Part shown: piece after piece, positions 1-9,854 of the stretch
Numbering within the stretch: the stretch's first letter is position 1
How the letters are laid out: every line of letters begins with the position of its first letter
Translations under genes and position numbers: made by a program
The notes under the pieces: generated by a model
Told to the model about the DNA's origin: nothing
The model's input: the letters and a program-made list of their open reading frames with translations, nothing else
Databases searched by the model: none
NCBI RefSeq assembly: GCF_000497045.1
Contig: NW_015961953.1
Span: forward strand, 434,001 to 498,000
Direction of reading: 5' to 3'
Length of the DNA: 64,000 bases
From: Kalmanozyma brasiliensis GHG001
Taxonomy: Eukaryota; Basidiomycota; Ustilaginomycetes; Ustilaginales

Positions 1-320
1 GGCTCCGGATATGTCGAGGCGTTTGAGTGGTGACTGGTCGCATTGCGCTCGAGTGGATGTGTAGAGCCGGAGGCATAGCCATGATTGAGACTGCCGTGAC
101 CCGCTGCTGTGCCAACGGGTAGAGCATTGGCCGATGTGCCCGGCTTGCGGGGCAGCGACTTGGGCGGTGCGTCGTGATCGTTGCGATGAATGCGAGTGAC
201 GACCTTGTCGCGCTCCTGATAGTGACGGGCAGGTGGTGAGCGTGACCGAGCGCGCGGATCGTGGGAGCGACTGGGCCCGTCGCGACTGTACGGGTCGCGT
301 CCATTGCCGTATGAGCTCAT
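1..320 (-). CDS. N-terminus of an Arg/Ser-rich protein, cut by the left edge
   Basis: On the minus strand an ATG at 320 opens a frame that stays free of stops to base 1, giving about 106 residues before the window ends. The visible part is hydrophilic and low in complexity: it begins MSSYGNGRDPYSRDG, has an RSRSPP stretch, many His, Arg, Ser and Pro residues, and no hydrophobic segment. This resembles the disordered arm of a nuclear or RNA-related protein, but no domain is visible and I cannot name it. It is divergent from the helicase gene starting at 1304, so the two share the intervening promoter region. The absence of stops over 106 codons with consistent codon use is the main support. 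Confidence 0.6.
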   Translation of the reverse strand, partial: MSSYGNGRDPYSRDGPSRSHDPRARSRSPPARHYQERDKVVTRIHRNDHDAPPKSLPRKPGTSANALPVGTAAGHGSLNHGYASGSTHPLERNATSHHSNASTYPE

Positions 321-1303
321 GAGCGGTAAAAACTCGCTCACGAGGAGGATGCGCTTTGAGCTTGAGACGGCCTAGGGTGCTGCATGAGCCTATGACTGAG
401 GGTGCAGATCTGTCCGCGAGGCTATGTCGCTGTTGCGACGACGCGATGCTTGGGGAGGTTAGTCGCTGATGAGGAACCGGCGAGCCAATCGAGTCGCGAA
501 ACAGATGCGATCGAGCTGCTTGAAGGATGGCGGAGCTGGTTGATATAAGTCAACTGGCAGTCACAGCTCGAGCTGCCGTGGGTCAGCTGCCTGTCGACGA
601 TGGCAGAGGAGGGAGCAAAAGATGCGAGGTGATGAGAAGATTGACAGGCAGATCAATTGACGGATCACGGATAACACTGCAAGCGCGATTTTTACTCCAC
701 ACCTGAGCGTCTTGGTTTTGAGCTTTTGACTGCTCAAGTGCCCGGACAGTCTCGCTTCGACTGAGCCTCTTGAAAGCCCAACGCGCCGTGGCTCAGCTTT
801 TTGATGCGCCTCTCTGTCTGTCTTTCAGGGTCCTGTCTTTGGCTCTTTACGCGACGATGATCGTCTCGGATTCACCTGGCCGGATGGTCTCCGACATGCA
901 CTTGTCGCCTTTGCTCGCTTCTGACTCAGCCATAGGCGTCCATGGCGGTGACTCCTTGCTCGCATCACGTTGAAGATGCCCGACTTAAGTCAGCTTGCGG
1001 GTGCTGACTGCGAGCTGTCTCCAGTCACATCCTCATTTTCTCAGCATTTTTGGCGCCTTCTTTTTGGGTGTCACTTTTTCTTTCGGAATTACTGACTTGT
1101 CCGCGTTTTGAACCAAATCTTGAAAATTTCAGGAAAGTCCAAATTTTTTGGCGGAGCTGGTTGGAAAGTGGAGAAACGGAATCAAGGCAGCACAGCACGA
1201 CATGGCTTCAAGAAGAAGGTGTGACGTTCAAGAGGACAAGGCAACCTCTTCCTCTCGAAGCTACGACCTCACGCCTACCTTTTAACGATCACACTGCAAC
1301 ACG
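321..1303. promoter_or_regulatory. Divergent intergenic region, left-edge gene / DHR1 helicase
   Basis: About 980 bases with no convincing gene. It separates two divergently transcribed genes and must hold both promoters. Short open frames here lack coding character. The frame at 1050-1307 begins with TTG rather than ATG and overlaps the helicase start by four bases, so I treat it as leader sequence. Confidence 0.5.
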
Positions 1304-4300
1304 ATGAAGAAGCCGGTCCAAGAGCGATACAACGCCAAGGCGCGTCGCTCATCCGTCGGCGGCTCTTCTCACAAGAACAAGCGCTCCTTACGCCAACGAG
1401 AGGCAGACGCTTACGATTCCAATGCACAGCTCATCGTCCCTGGCAGCGAGGAGGATGTCAGGAGGAAGCAAGCAGAACAGCAGCGCAAGCAGCTGCTCGA
1501 ATCCTCGGGTCAAGATGCATCGGCTCCCATGTCCTCAAAGAAGCGCAAGCGTCTCGACGCTTATATCGCCTCGCGCCTCAAGAAGGAAGAGCGCGTCAGG
1601 ATCATGCAGAAGTTAGCACAGAGCTCCGCCGAGATCGACCGCACCACGCTCAAGTCAGCAGCCACACTCGGAACGGGTCGCGCGAAGACCATGGAGGAGC
1701 GCATTGAGACCGCCGGCCAAAAGACAGATCGCGGCAGCGGCAAGCGAAGAAGGAGGACCATGAACGGCGCCGCCATGCAGATCGAGGAGGACGACGACGA
1801 TGCCGACCTGGATGACATGGATCAGGCACAACGTTATGAGGATGACGATGATGACCACGAGGGCCATTTCACACCACCCGAGGACGTAGAGGATGACGGC
1901 GAAGACCATGGACCGGTCGGCGAGGTAGAGGAGGATCCAGCACGCAGAGCAAGAATCATTGCCGCTGCGAGCCTGTTCGACAAGTCCAAGCAGCCACCGA
2001 CCAACGCCGCATCCGCTTCGACTTCCGCACCGCTTCCAGGCTCAGCTCTTGCCTCTGCACTCGGATCTGCTCTGGCCAAGGACGCCAACGGCAATCCCAT
2101 CATGCCCACCATGCGAAAGCGAACCAAGAAGCCCAAAGCATCCCGCGTCACCGCAGCTACAAGACTGCAGCAGGCCCGCGAGAGTGACTCGAGCTTCGAC
2201 AGCTCCGAGTCAGAGTCTGACTCTGCATCTGCGTCAAGCTCAAGACTGCCTCCAGCTTCGACTGCGGATAGGGATGTCATCGGACCTGCTCCACGCGCTT
2301 CGCTGTCGAGAAAGAATCAGGAGAAGCGTCTGGCGCTCGAACGCGACCTCAAGGGCAAAGGCAAAGCGGTCTCATCAGGGCCTGGATGGGCTCAAGACGA
2401 CTCGGGAGACGATGCGGCCGAGCCTGTGGCACATCATATCGCCGGCGAGTCCGACCAGGATATGCACGATGACGACGACGGCGACTCGGATCTAGGTTCA
2501 GAGGAACCGGACACCGACGAAGACGAAGAATCCATCTTCCTCGAAGCTATGCGTCGTCGAGGTCTCCTCCCGGCCGATGCTACCTCCCTCGACGAAGATG
2601 TTGCGACTGCATCTGGATCGGCCAGCAGCTCCGCTCTTCCCACGGCCAAGTCAATATCGTTGGCTGCGGAAGAGCAAGAAGCAGGCTCCGAGGAAGAGGA
2701 CGAAGACGACGATGACGATGAAGACCACGATTCTGACGATGGCGAAGAAGACGACGAAGATGAGGATGACGATGAGGAAGACGAAGAGGAGGACGAAGAG
2801 GAGGACGAAGAGACTCAGGAATATCGATCTCGTCGCAGAGGCATCGGCACCACTAAGCGCAGCTCTGGCTTCAAAGACTGGGCGCGTGCTGCGGTCGGTA
2901 TCGGAGGTTCCGCTTCCAAGGCTGCCAAAGCTGATGCCGGGCAAGGTGATCAGACCAATGACGTGGACGAGGACGACACTACATACAATCTCGAGCCTGT
3001 CGGAGGCTTCAAGATCAAAGTCAGCGATATCATGCCCAAAGACGGCATTGCGCGCGGTCCCCTTGGTCGAGACCAGGAGAACGTCAGGGAACGTTCCGCT
3101 TTTGCCAACAAGCACTACACCGAGCTTGAGGCTGCCAAGGCCTCCAACGACGCCACCACGGAGGACTCAAAGTCAACTGACGCCACCACATCCCCCTCGA
3201 AGCTGCTCACGCACGTCGAGGTGCAGCGTTCAGAGCAGCTCACCGTAGCACGATTGCGTCTGCCCGTCGTCGCCGAGGAAGACACCATCGTCAGGACGAT
3301 CATGGAGAACACCGTCACCGTCATCTGTGGTGAGACCGGCTCGGGTAAGACTACGCAGGTGCCGCAGTTCCTCTACGAAGCCGCGTTCGGCTCTTCTGGC
3401 AGTCTCAACCCAGGCATGATCGGTGTCACTCAACCACGACGAGTCGCCGCCGTCAGCATGGCCCAGCGTGTCGCCTCCGAGCTCAACTTGCCTGCGAATC
3501 GCGTCTCACATCAGATCCGATACGATGCCACTGTCAGCCCCAACACGGCCATCAAGTTCATGACCGATGGTGTGCTACTGCGAGAGCTGGCGACCGACTT
3601 CCTTCTCACCAAGTACAGCGCCATCATGGTCGACGAGGCGCACGAACGCAGCATCAACACCGACGTGCTTATCGGCGTGCTCAGTCGTGTCGTGCGTCTT
3701 CGTGAGAAGCGCTGGCTCGAAGGTGTCGCCGATGCCAAGCCACTGCGTCTCATCGTCATGAGTGCCACGTTGCGTGTGTCGGACTTTACGGAGAACACGA
3801 CGCTCTTCCCCTCACCGCCTCCTGTGATCAACATCGGCGCACGTCAGCATCCCGTCACCGTGCACTTCAACCGCAAGACCGTCCAGGACTACATCACCGA
3901 GTCGGTCAAAAAGGCCACCAAGATCCATGCACGACTGCCACCGGGAGGCATCCTCATCTTCTTGACGGGTCAGCAGGAGATCACGACCGTCTGCAAGAAG
4001 CTCGAGCAGCGATTCGGCAGGAAGGCGCTCGAGCAGAAGAGGAAGAACCGGGAGCGCGTCCAGGGCAAGTTCAAGAATCGTCGCGAAGAGGATGGGGATG
4101 ATGCGAAGAAGGTCGAGGGTGGCTCCGGTGCCAGTGTCAAGATCACCGCGAGGGACGGTGACGTCGAAGCAGAAGAAGTGGATCTCGGCTTGGACCGCGA
4201 CCTGGCTGCTGATGTCGACGACGGAGCCATGGCCGGCGATGACGATCCAGACGCCCTCGACACGGACGACGAAGCCGACGGAAGCGACAGCGAAGCCGAA

Positions 4301-6145
4301 GCTCGCCACGACGACGACCTACCCGACGAGCTCAAGGACGACAGCGATGTGCCCATGCACATCCTTCCCCTCTACTCGCTCCTCCCCTCGGAAAAGCAGA
4401 TGCGCATCTTCGAAGCCCCGCCCGTGGACACGCGTCTCGTCGTCGTCGCCACCAACGTCGCCGAGACCTCGCTCACCATCCCCAACATCCGCTACGTCAT
4501 CGACTGCGGTCGCAGCAAGGAGCGCAAGTACGACCTCATCTCGGGCGTCCAGTCGTACGAGGTGTCGTGGATCAGCAAGGCCTCTGCGTCGCAGCGAGCG
4601 GGTCGTGCCGGTCGCACAGGTCCCGGTCACTGCTACCGCCTTTACTCGTCGGCTGTGTACGAAGACCACTTCACGCAGTTCTCGAGCCCGGAGATCTTGA
4701 GGACCCCCGTGGACGGACTGGTGCTCTCGATGAAGGCGATGAACATCGATAACGTCGCCAACTTTCCCTTCCCCACGCCGCCAGACCGTGTCGCGCTCAA
4801 GAAGGCCGAGCAGGTGCTCACCCATCTCGGCGCGCTCGAGGCTCCAGCCGTCGCGTCGGTCAGCATCGGCAAGAACAAACGCAAGCTCAACCACGCCCAA
4901 GTCACGGAGCTCGGACGGACCATGACACTGTTCCCCGTCTCCCCTCGGTACGGCAAGATGCTGGCTCAGGGTCAGCAGCACGGATGTCTGCCTTACATCG
5001 TGGCGATGGTGGCAGCTCTCAGCATCGGCGATCCTTTCATCCGCGAGCAGCTCATCGAGGAAGAGTATGGCGAACGACGACGCACCAACGACTCAGCAGA
5101 CGCAGACGAGGACGGCGACGACTATGATCGTGCATTTGGCAAGATGGACGGCGATGAGGACCTCAACGCCGAGCTTTCGAACGTCACCAACAGCGACATG
5201 CTCGATAAGGAGCGACGCAAAGCTCGACGAGCCAAGTACTTTGCCGCGATGCGCAAGTTCGAAGCTCTCGGCGCGGGATTGTCGGACACGTTCCGGCTGC
5301 TTTCCGTCGTCGGCGCGTACGAGTACGCTGGCGGATCAACGACTTTCTGCGACAAGAACTTCCTCCGTCCCAAAGCCATGGAGGAGATCCATAAGCTGCG
5401 TGCTCAACTGTGCAGTCTCATCTCCTCGACTTTCCCGGACCTCGCCTCCTCCCTCTCCAACCCGAGACTCGCCCCGCCGAGCGAGACGCAGTTGAAAGTG
5501 ATCCGTCAGCTCATTGCCTCCGCCTACATCGACCAAGTCGCCGTCCGTGCAGACCTCATCTCAAACGACAGCGTCGTATCCAGCTCCATCATCCGACCAG
5601 ACGAGCGGACGAATCAGATGCTCTTCCGCCTTCGCACCAAAGGCGGCGGCGACCGCATGCAGTCCACCCGCGGTGTGCCGTACAAAGCGATGGGCGTACC
5701 CGGCTTCGCCTTCATCCACCCGACGTCGTCGTTCTACCACACCACCCCGCCGTCCTGGGTCGTCTTCAGCGAAGTGCAGCAGAGCAACTCGAAATTCGCC
5801 AAGACGGGCACGGAGGAGGATGCACCGGGGACGGTGTGGTTGAAGACGCTGACGAGGATCAATCCGGTTTGGCTGGCGACGTTGGCCAAGGGGTTGTGTA
5901 GTTTCAGCAAGCCGACGCCGGTGGGTGCAGCGGGGCAGGGGGAGGTGGATCGGTTGAAGGCGAGCGTTCAGGCGGTGAAAGCGGGACAGGCGGCAGGGGA
6001 GACAATGCGGGAGGTGCTGGTGACGCCGACGTATGCGGTGGGAAGCGAGAAGGATGGGTTGGCGGGAGGTCTCGGTTGGCAGTTGCCGGCGATCAAGGCT
6101 AAGCAGCGGTTTGTGGATGGACGATGGGTGCTCATCCTTCCTTAA
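1304..6145 (+). CDS. DEAH-box RNA helicase, DHR1/ECM16/DHX37 type
   Basis: A 1613-residue DEAH-box ATP-dependent RNA helicase. The family member in yeast (Dhr1/Ecm16; human DHX37) works in the nucleolus on the small-subunit processome, displacing U3 snoRNA from pre-rRNA. The first ~640 residues are disordered, with basic KRKR-type stretches and a very acidic Asp/Glu run near residues 465-510. The core starts around 650: motif I GETGSGKTTQ at 676-685, DEAH at 777-780, SATLR, and motif VI QRAGRAGR at 1097-1104 followed by TGPGHCYRLYSSAVYEDHF, which is typical of the DHR1 subgroup. An acidic insertion of roughly 100 residues lies between the two RecA domains. HA2/OB-type sequence follows. The ATG at 1304 (CACGATGA) heads one uninterrupted frame. 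The gene ends 56 bases before the convergent thioesterase gene. Assignment to DHR1 rather than another DEAH helicase rests on motif wording and size. Confidence 0.93.
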   Translation: MKKPVQERYNAKARRSSVGGSSHKNKRSLRQREADAYDSNAQLIVPGSEEDVRRKQAEQQRKQLLESSGQDASAPMSSKKRKRLDAYIASRLKKEERVRIMQKLAQSSAEIDRTTLKSAATLGTGRAKTMEERIETAGQKTDRGSGKRRRRTMNGAAMQIEEDDDDADLDDMDQAQRYEDDDDDHEGHFTPPEDVEDDGEDHGPVGEVEEDPARRARIIAAASLFDKSKQPPTNAASASTSAPLPGSALASALGSALAKDANGNPIMPTMRKRTKKPKASRVTAATRLQQARESDSSFDSSESESDSASASSSRLPPASTADRDVIGPAPRASLSRKNQEKRLALERDLKGKGKAVSSGPGWAQDDSGDDAAEPVAHHIAGESDQDMHDDDDGDSDLGSEEPDTDEDEESIFLEAMRRRGLLPADATSLDEDVATASGSASSSALPTAKSISLAAEEQEAGSEEEDEDDDDDEDHDSDDGEEDDEDEDDDEEDEEEDEEEDEETQEYRSRRRGIGTTKRSSGFKDWARAAVGIGGSASKAAKADAGQGDQTNDVDEDDTTYNLEPVGGFKIKVSDIMPKDGIARGPLGRDQENVRERSAFANKHYTELEAAKASNDATTEDSKSTDATTSPSKLLTHVEVQRSEQLTVARLRLPVVAEEDTIVRTIMENTVTVICGETGSGKTTQVPQFLYEAAFGSSGSLNPGMIGVTQPRRVAAVSMAQRVASELNLPANRVSHQIRYDATVSPNTAIKFMTDGVLLRELATDFLLTKYSAIMVDEAHERSINTDVLIGVLSRVVRLREKRWLEGVADAKPLRLIVMSATLRVSDFTENTTLFPSPPPVINIGARQHPVTVHFNRKTVQDYITESVKKATKIHARLPPGGILIFLTGQQEITTVCKKLEQRFGRKALEQKRKNRERVQGKFKNRREEDGDDAKKVEGGSGASVKITARDGDVEAEEVDLGLDRDLAADVDDGAMAGDDDPDALDTDDEADGSDSEAEARHDDDLPDELKDDSDVPMHILPLYSLLPSEKQMRIFEAPPVDTRLVVVATNVAETSLTIPNIRYVIDCGRSKERKYDLISGVQSYEVSWISKASASQRAGRAGRTGPGHCYRLYSSAVYEDHFTQFSSPEILRTPVDGLVLSMKAMNIDNVANFPFPTPPDRVALKKAEQVLTHLGALEAPAVASVSIGKNKRKLNHAQVTELGRTMTLFPVSPRYGKMLAQGQQHGCLPYIVAMVAALSIGDPFIREQLIEEEYGERRRTNDSADADEDGDDYDRAFGKMDGDEDLNAELSNVTNSDMLDKERRKARRAKYFAAMRKFEALGAGLSDTFRLLSVVGAYEYAGGSTTFCDKNFLRPKAMEEIHKLRAQLCSLISSTFPDLASSLSNPRLAPPSETQLKVIRQLIASAYIDQVAVRADLISNDSVVSSSIIRPDERTNQMLFRLRTKGGGDRMQSTRGVPYKAMGVPGFAFIHPTSSFYHTTPPSWVVFSEVQQSNSKFAKTGTEEDAPGTVWLKTLTRINPVWLATLAKGLCSFSKPTPVGAAGQGEVDRLKASVQAVKAGQAAGETMREVLVTPTYAVGSEKDGLAGGLGWQLPAIKAKQRFVDGRWVLILP

Positions 6146-6201
6146 GTCTTCGCGATGCAATCCCAATCCTGTTCAACCGGTGACCTCGTTGCTGTGTGAG
6201 A

Positions 6202-6741
6202 CTACATCTTGGACTCCTCTGACCAATCTTCCGGCTGTTTGCCCTCAATCACCTCTCTCCCCTCCGTGTCAAACTTTACGTTCTCGGGATGCGCCATTGC
6301 CCTCCCGATGAATTTGGTATGCGACCCGTATGCGAGCAGCGCATCTGTGACGGGATGTCGCACCTCCATCCGCGTGAATGCGAGTGTCTTGCCCATGCTG
6401 ATGACCTCGCCGGTGACGTTGACATCGTCGCCCTTGCCGCCGGCGGACTTGACGTATGTCGTGTTGATGTCGGTGCTGACCCCCGTGGCGTACAGGCCGT
6501 GGGAGGCGATGGCGAGCGAGCCCATGGTATCCGTCAGCGTTGCGATGCAGCCGCCGTGCAGTGTGCCTAAGCGGTTGAGGTTGTGTGCCGAGATGGGGAA
6601 GGTGCCGCGAATGGAGCCGGGTGTTGCGGCGTGGATCCGCAGCGCCGAGATGGTGACCGAGTCATGCCCAGAGGCAGACTGGAAGCCGCGACAGATGCGC
6701 TGGACGAAGCGGAGACACGCGGATGGCTGAGCGACCGTCAT
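6202..6741 (-). CDS. Hotdog-fold acyl-CoA thioesterase, THEM2/ACOT13-like
   Basis: A 179-residue PaaI-type hotdog thioesterase, expected to hydrolyse medium/long-chain acyl-CoA to free fatty acid and CoA. The HGG motif is at residues 62-64 in GTLHGGCIATLTDT, with the catalytic-type Asp at 71. Further along, GVSTDINTTY and GKTLAFTRMEVR match the core strands of animal THEM2. The first ~25 residues (Arg, Ser, Cys, no acidic residues) could be a mitochondrial targeting peptide, the usual site of this subfamily; that is inference. It is convergent with the DHR1 gene (56 bases apart) and divergent from the aldolase gene. Confidence 0.88.
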   Translation of the reverse strand: MTVAQPSACLRFVQRICRGFQSASGHDSVTISALRIHAATPGSIRGTFPISAHNLNRLGTLHGGCIATLTDTMGSLAIASHGLYATGVSTDINTTYVKSAGGKGDDVNVTGEVISMGKTLAFTRMEVRHPVTDALLAYGSHTKFIGRAMAHPENVKFDTEGREVIEGKQPEDWSEESKM

Positions 6742-7256
6742 CTTGACCCGCTACAGAGTTGGAAAAGGGTCGGCGATGATGGTGCGGAGGTGTTGCTCTC
6801 CACATCTGAGACGAAGGATCTTCTCGCCCCGCGCGGATCTCTAAGCCTAACACAAATGAAGAAAAACTCGGGATAAAGCAGGCCGAAAGACCGAAGCTTC
6901 CCTTGGTCAGTGCGGAGATCTTACCCCACTCTCTGCCGCGCGTCGGCGTGGGGGAAAAGAGGACCCTACTCCGCTCTTGAGTCGGTCAAGTCTTTTGTAG
7001 GCAACAGCCACCGGCAACTAGACCGCTCCTTGGCTGTGTGTAGACGTGAAACTCGCGCCCGTTGCTCCCCCCACTTTGTGCGCGCGGTGATGTTGAAGCG
7101 AGAAAGACGGAACCCCCCCACCTTTTCGTTGTGCAGTTCGGCGTGGGTTCCCGGTGCTCTGGCCTCCCCCTTTGCTGGAATGTATATAGGCACCTTGCTT
7201 CACCGTCAACAACCGCCTGGCTTTCCGAACATACATCATCCCACCCACTGTTCACG
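6742..7256. promoter_or_regulatory. Divergent promoter, thioesterase / aldolase
   Basis: About 515 bases between two divergent genes. On the plus strand a TATA element (TATATA at 7183-7188) lies about 70 bases before the aldolase ATG at 7257. This spacing argues for 7257 as the start rather than the longer frame opening at 7062, which would put the TATA box inside the coding sequence. A C-run and CT-rich patch occur near 7110-7170. Confidence 0.6.
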
Positions 7257-8255
7257 ATGACGCAGAGCAACGGCTACACCCCCGCTCCGCTCAAGGCAGG
7301 CGTCTGGACGCCGCTCGCCACGCCGTTCGACTCGTCGGAGGAGATCGACTATGCCTCGTGGAAGACGCACGTGCTTCGCGTCGCCTCTGCTGGCTCTCAC
7401 CTCGTTGTGATGGGTACCAACGGCGAGGCGATCCACCTGTCCTCCTCGGAGCGATTCGAACTCGTCCGCACTGCTCGCGAGCATCTCTCCACCTCCAACC
7501 TCTCCTCGACGCAGATCATGGCGGGAACGGGTGTAGGCTCGGTCAAAGAAACCATTGCCAACTGCATCGATGCGGCGCGCGCAGGGGCCGATGCAGCCAT
7601 CGTCATTCTCCCTGGCTACTTCGCTGGCGGTCTTGGCAAGGACAGAGCCGCAATGAAGCAGTTTTTTACGGCTGTAGCCGACAAATCACCCATTCCGATC
7701 ATGGTCTACAACTTCCCCGCCTGCGTGGGCGGCATCGACCTCGATTCCGACCTCATCATCGACATTGCCGCCCATCCCAACGTGTGCGGATGCAAGCTCA
7801 CCTGTGCCAACATCGGAAAGGGCGGCCGTGTGGCCAAAGCGATCAAGAGGGACGGCTTCCATGTTTGGTCTGGATTCGCCGACATCATTGTCCCCGCTAC
7901 CATGGCCGGTTTCAACGGTGTGATCGCCGGAAGTGGAAACATCATCCCGAGAACACTGGTCAAGTTGCACCAGCTCACGACAAAGGCGGTGGAGACCAAG
8001 GATTGGGAGAAACTCGAGGAGGCGAAGAGACTCCAGGAGGTGGTGAGTGTCGCCGATTGGGCCCTGTTCAAGGCCGGAATTCCCGGGACGAAGTGCGCGC
8101 TGAGGAGGTGGTACTACGAGTACGGAGTGTGCAGGATGCCGCTGCAGCCGGCGAGCAAGGAGGTGCTGGCCATGCTGGAGAAGGAGCTCGTCGAGGCCAT
8201 GGACGTCGAGAGGGGGCTGGAGAAGGACGCCCAGGCTCAGGTTGCCAAGGCTTGA
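7257..8255 (+). CDS. DapA-family class I aldolase/lyase
   Basis: A 332-residue member of the dihydrodipicolinate synthase / N-acetylneuraminate lyase family, a TIM-barrel that forms a Schiff base with a 2-oxo acid. Visible marks are GVWTPLATPF at the N-terminus, GTNGEAIHLSSSER (the phosphate/carboxylate loop), the catalytic-type Tyr151 in MVYNFP, and the probable Schiff-base Lys180 in CGCKLTCANIGK. Fungi make lysine through aminoadipate, so a true DapA role is unlikely. Closer options are 4-hydroxy-2-oxoglutarate aldolase (HOGA1-like) or 2-keto-3-deoxy-L-galactonate aldolase of pectin breakdown. I cannot choose from sequence alone. The start at 7257 is preferred because a TATA box sits ~70 bases upstream and the protein then begins like other family members. 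Confidence 0.85.
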   Translation: MTQSNGYTPAPLKAGVWTPLATPFDSSEEIDYASWKTHVLRVASAGSHLVVMGTNGEAIHLSSSERFELVRTAREHLSTSNLSSTQIMAGTGVGSVKETIANCIDAARAGADAAIVILPGYFAGGLGKDRAAMKQFFTAVADKSPIPIMVYNFPACVGGIDLDSDLIIDIAAHPNVCGCKLTCANIGKGGRVAKAIKRDGFHVWSGFADIIVPATMAGFNGVIAGSGNIIPRTLVKLHQLTTKAVETKDWEKLEEAKRLQEVVSVADWALFKAGIPGTKCALRRWYYEYGVCRMPLQPASKEVLAMLEKELVEAMDVERGLEKDAQAQVAKA

Positions 8256-8362
8256 ATCGTGAACATGGACAGAGATCGCCCTGGAATGTCAAGTCTGATT
8301 TGCATTTTATCTCTGTTCTGTGCACGAGTGTGACATGGATGAGAACGATGCAGGGGTCGACG

Positions 8363-9505
8363 CTATCGTGACAGCCTGGACCACACCTTGTCCGCCAGCT
8401 CGAGGAACGCTTTGCGAATATGATTCGGCTGCTCCCCACTCTTCGCTCCATCCCCACTCTCAAACGTCGGCAAGGTCTCCCTCAGCGTCGCTGGGATCCC
8501 TTCGTCGCCACCCTTGCTCACCTGCGGCTGCAGCGGTATCCTTGCCAGCACCTCCAATCCCTGCTTCTCCGCGTACCTCTCTACCGCCTCCGCCTTACCA
8601 AACAGCTCGAACTGCCTCCCCGTATCCGGACTGACAAAGTGGCTCATGTTCAACACCAGCCCTGCCACCGGCACGTTGGTCTTCCGGAACATCGTCACGC
8701 CCTTCTTCGCGTCCAGCAGCGCGACCTCTTGCGGGGTGGTGACCACCACTGCTGCATCGACCTTGACCAGCTGTGCTAGCGATAGCGCCACGTCGCCTGT
8801 ACCAGGTGGCATGTCGATCACCAGCACGTCCAGGGGCGCGTTCGACCCATCAACCTCGTCCGGCGACGACGGTGTAGGTGCTCGCGGGTCCAACCGCCAA
8901 TTCACATCGAAGAGCAACTGTTGAGTCGCTTTCATCACCATCATCCCCCGCCAGGCTACTACGCGGTCTTCGTCGGACGGATCCGACGTGTTACCCAGCA
9001 AGAAACCCATCGACATACAGCTAACGCCGTGATTCTTGAGCGGTATCAGACCGCCGTACGAGGTGAGCTCCGGCTCACCAACGCCTTCGAGCCGCATCAG
9101 CTTCGGTATCGAGGGTCCGAAGATGTCGAGGTCCAACAGACCAATGCGTGGCTTTGTAGACGAAGAAGGTGGGCGAGTGAGGGAAAGCGCAACAGCGAGA
9201 TTGGTGGAGATGGTGGATTTTCCAACGCCGCCTTTGCCGGAGGAGACGCAGACGACGTGCTTGACGTGCGGGATGCGACGTGGCTGTGGTGGTCCGGTAC
9301 CTCTGCGTGGCATGGTGGGTGGGATGCGCTGGTTGTTGCGTGGGAGACCGAGGGGGTTCTCGTGAGAGTGAGAGGTGCTGCTCGACGAGAAGGAGCGGTG
9401 GTGTGATGGTCCTGCTACCGGCGGAGCTTGCTGCGCCATCAATTGAATGTCGAAGGCACGAGGTATGCCGCGAAGGGATCTGCGACTGATGATGTTGACG
9501 AACAT
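8363..9505 (-). CDS. Mitochondrial Mrp/NBP35-type P-loop NTPase, IND1/NUBPL-like
   Basis: A 380-residue member of the Mrp/Nbp35 ATPase family. The mitochondrial branch (IND1/NUBPL) helps assemble the iron-sulfur clusters of respiratory complex I. The N-terminus (MFVNIISRRSLRGIPRAF, rich in Arg/Ser, no acids) looks like a mitochondrial presequence. The deviant Walker A motif SSGKGGVGKST lies at 88-98, followed by GLLDLDIFGPSIP, VVAWRGMMVMKATQQLL and DMPPGTGDVALSL, all typical. Odd point: where the family normally has a cluster-binding CPxC after NMS(Y/H)F, this protein reads NMSHFVSPDTGRQFELFG (SPDT at 292-295). Only two cysteines remain, at 86 and 163. The frame is uninterrupted there, so this is not a frameshift. 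It is tail-to-tail with the aldolase gene and divergent from DNA ligase. Confidence 0.87.
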   Translation of the reverse strand: MFVNIISRRSLRGIPRAFDIQLMAQQAPPVAGPSHHRSFSSSSTSHSHENPLGLPRNNQRIPPTMPRRGTGPPQPRRIPHVKHVVCVSSGKGGVGKSTISTNLAVALSLTRPPSSSTKPRIGLLDLDIFGPSIPKLMRLEGVGEPELTSYGGLIPLKNHGVSCMSMGFLLGNTSDPSDEDRVVAWRGMMVMKATQQLLFDVNWRLDPRAPTPSSPDEVDGSNAPLDVLVIDMPPGTGDVALSLAQLVKVDAAVVVTTPQEVALLDAKKGVTMFRKTNVPVAGLVLNMSHFVSPDTGRQFELFGKAEAVERYAEKQGLEVLARIPLQPQVSKGGDEGIPATLRETLPTFESGDGAKSGEQPNHIRKAFLELADKVWSRLSR

Positions 9506-9854
9506 CTCGACTGTCTGAGCCTTGAGGTTGGTCGAGAAGAGGCGAGGAAGAAGAATGCGAAAGGGTCCTCAGCTGCCGGCGCTGTGGAGTTCCGACTGCC
9601 GGAATTCTGTGCCCAAGCCTCCACATGCAAGCTAAGCATCGAGGGTCTTCCTCGCTGTCATAGGGTCCGAGACTCTCTTCCACCAAACACCATCCAGACT
9701 CGGGACGCACGCGCAACTGATGCGAGTGCCCTGGACATAGACACTGGAACAGTCGTCCGAGCGGCTCGAACGTCGAATCATGCCGAGGCGATAGAAAGAA
9801 TAGGAACGCGAGGAGCTTCTCCTCCCGCCACCCTAGACGCAACGCCGTACCAAC
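9506..9854. promoter_or_regulatory. Divergent promoter, IND1-like / DNA ligase I
   Basis: About 350 bases between two divergent starts. No TATA box is obvious on either side and no further open frame is credible. Confidence 0.4.

Noticed and set aside
7062..7256. 65-codon N-terminal extension of the aldolase
   Set aside because: It would cross the TATA box at 7183-7188, and the extra residues do not resemble the family.
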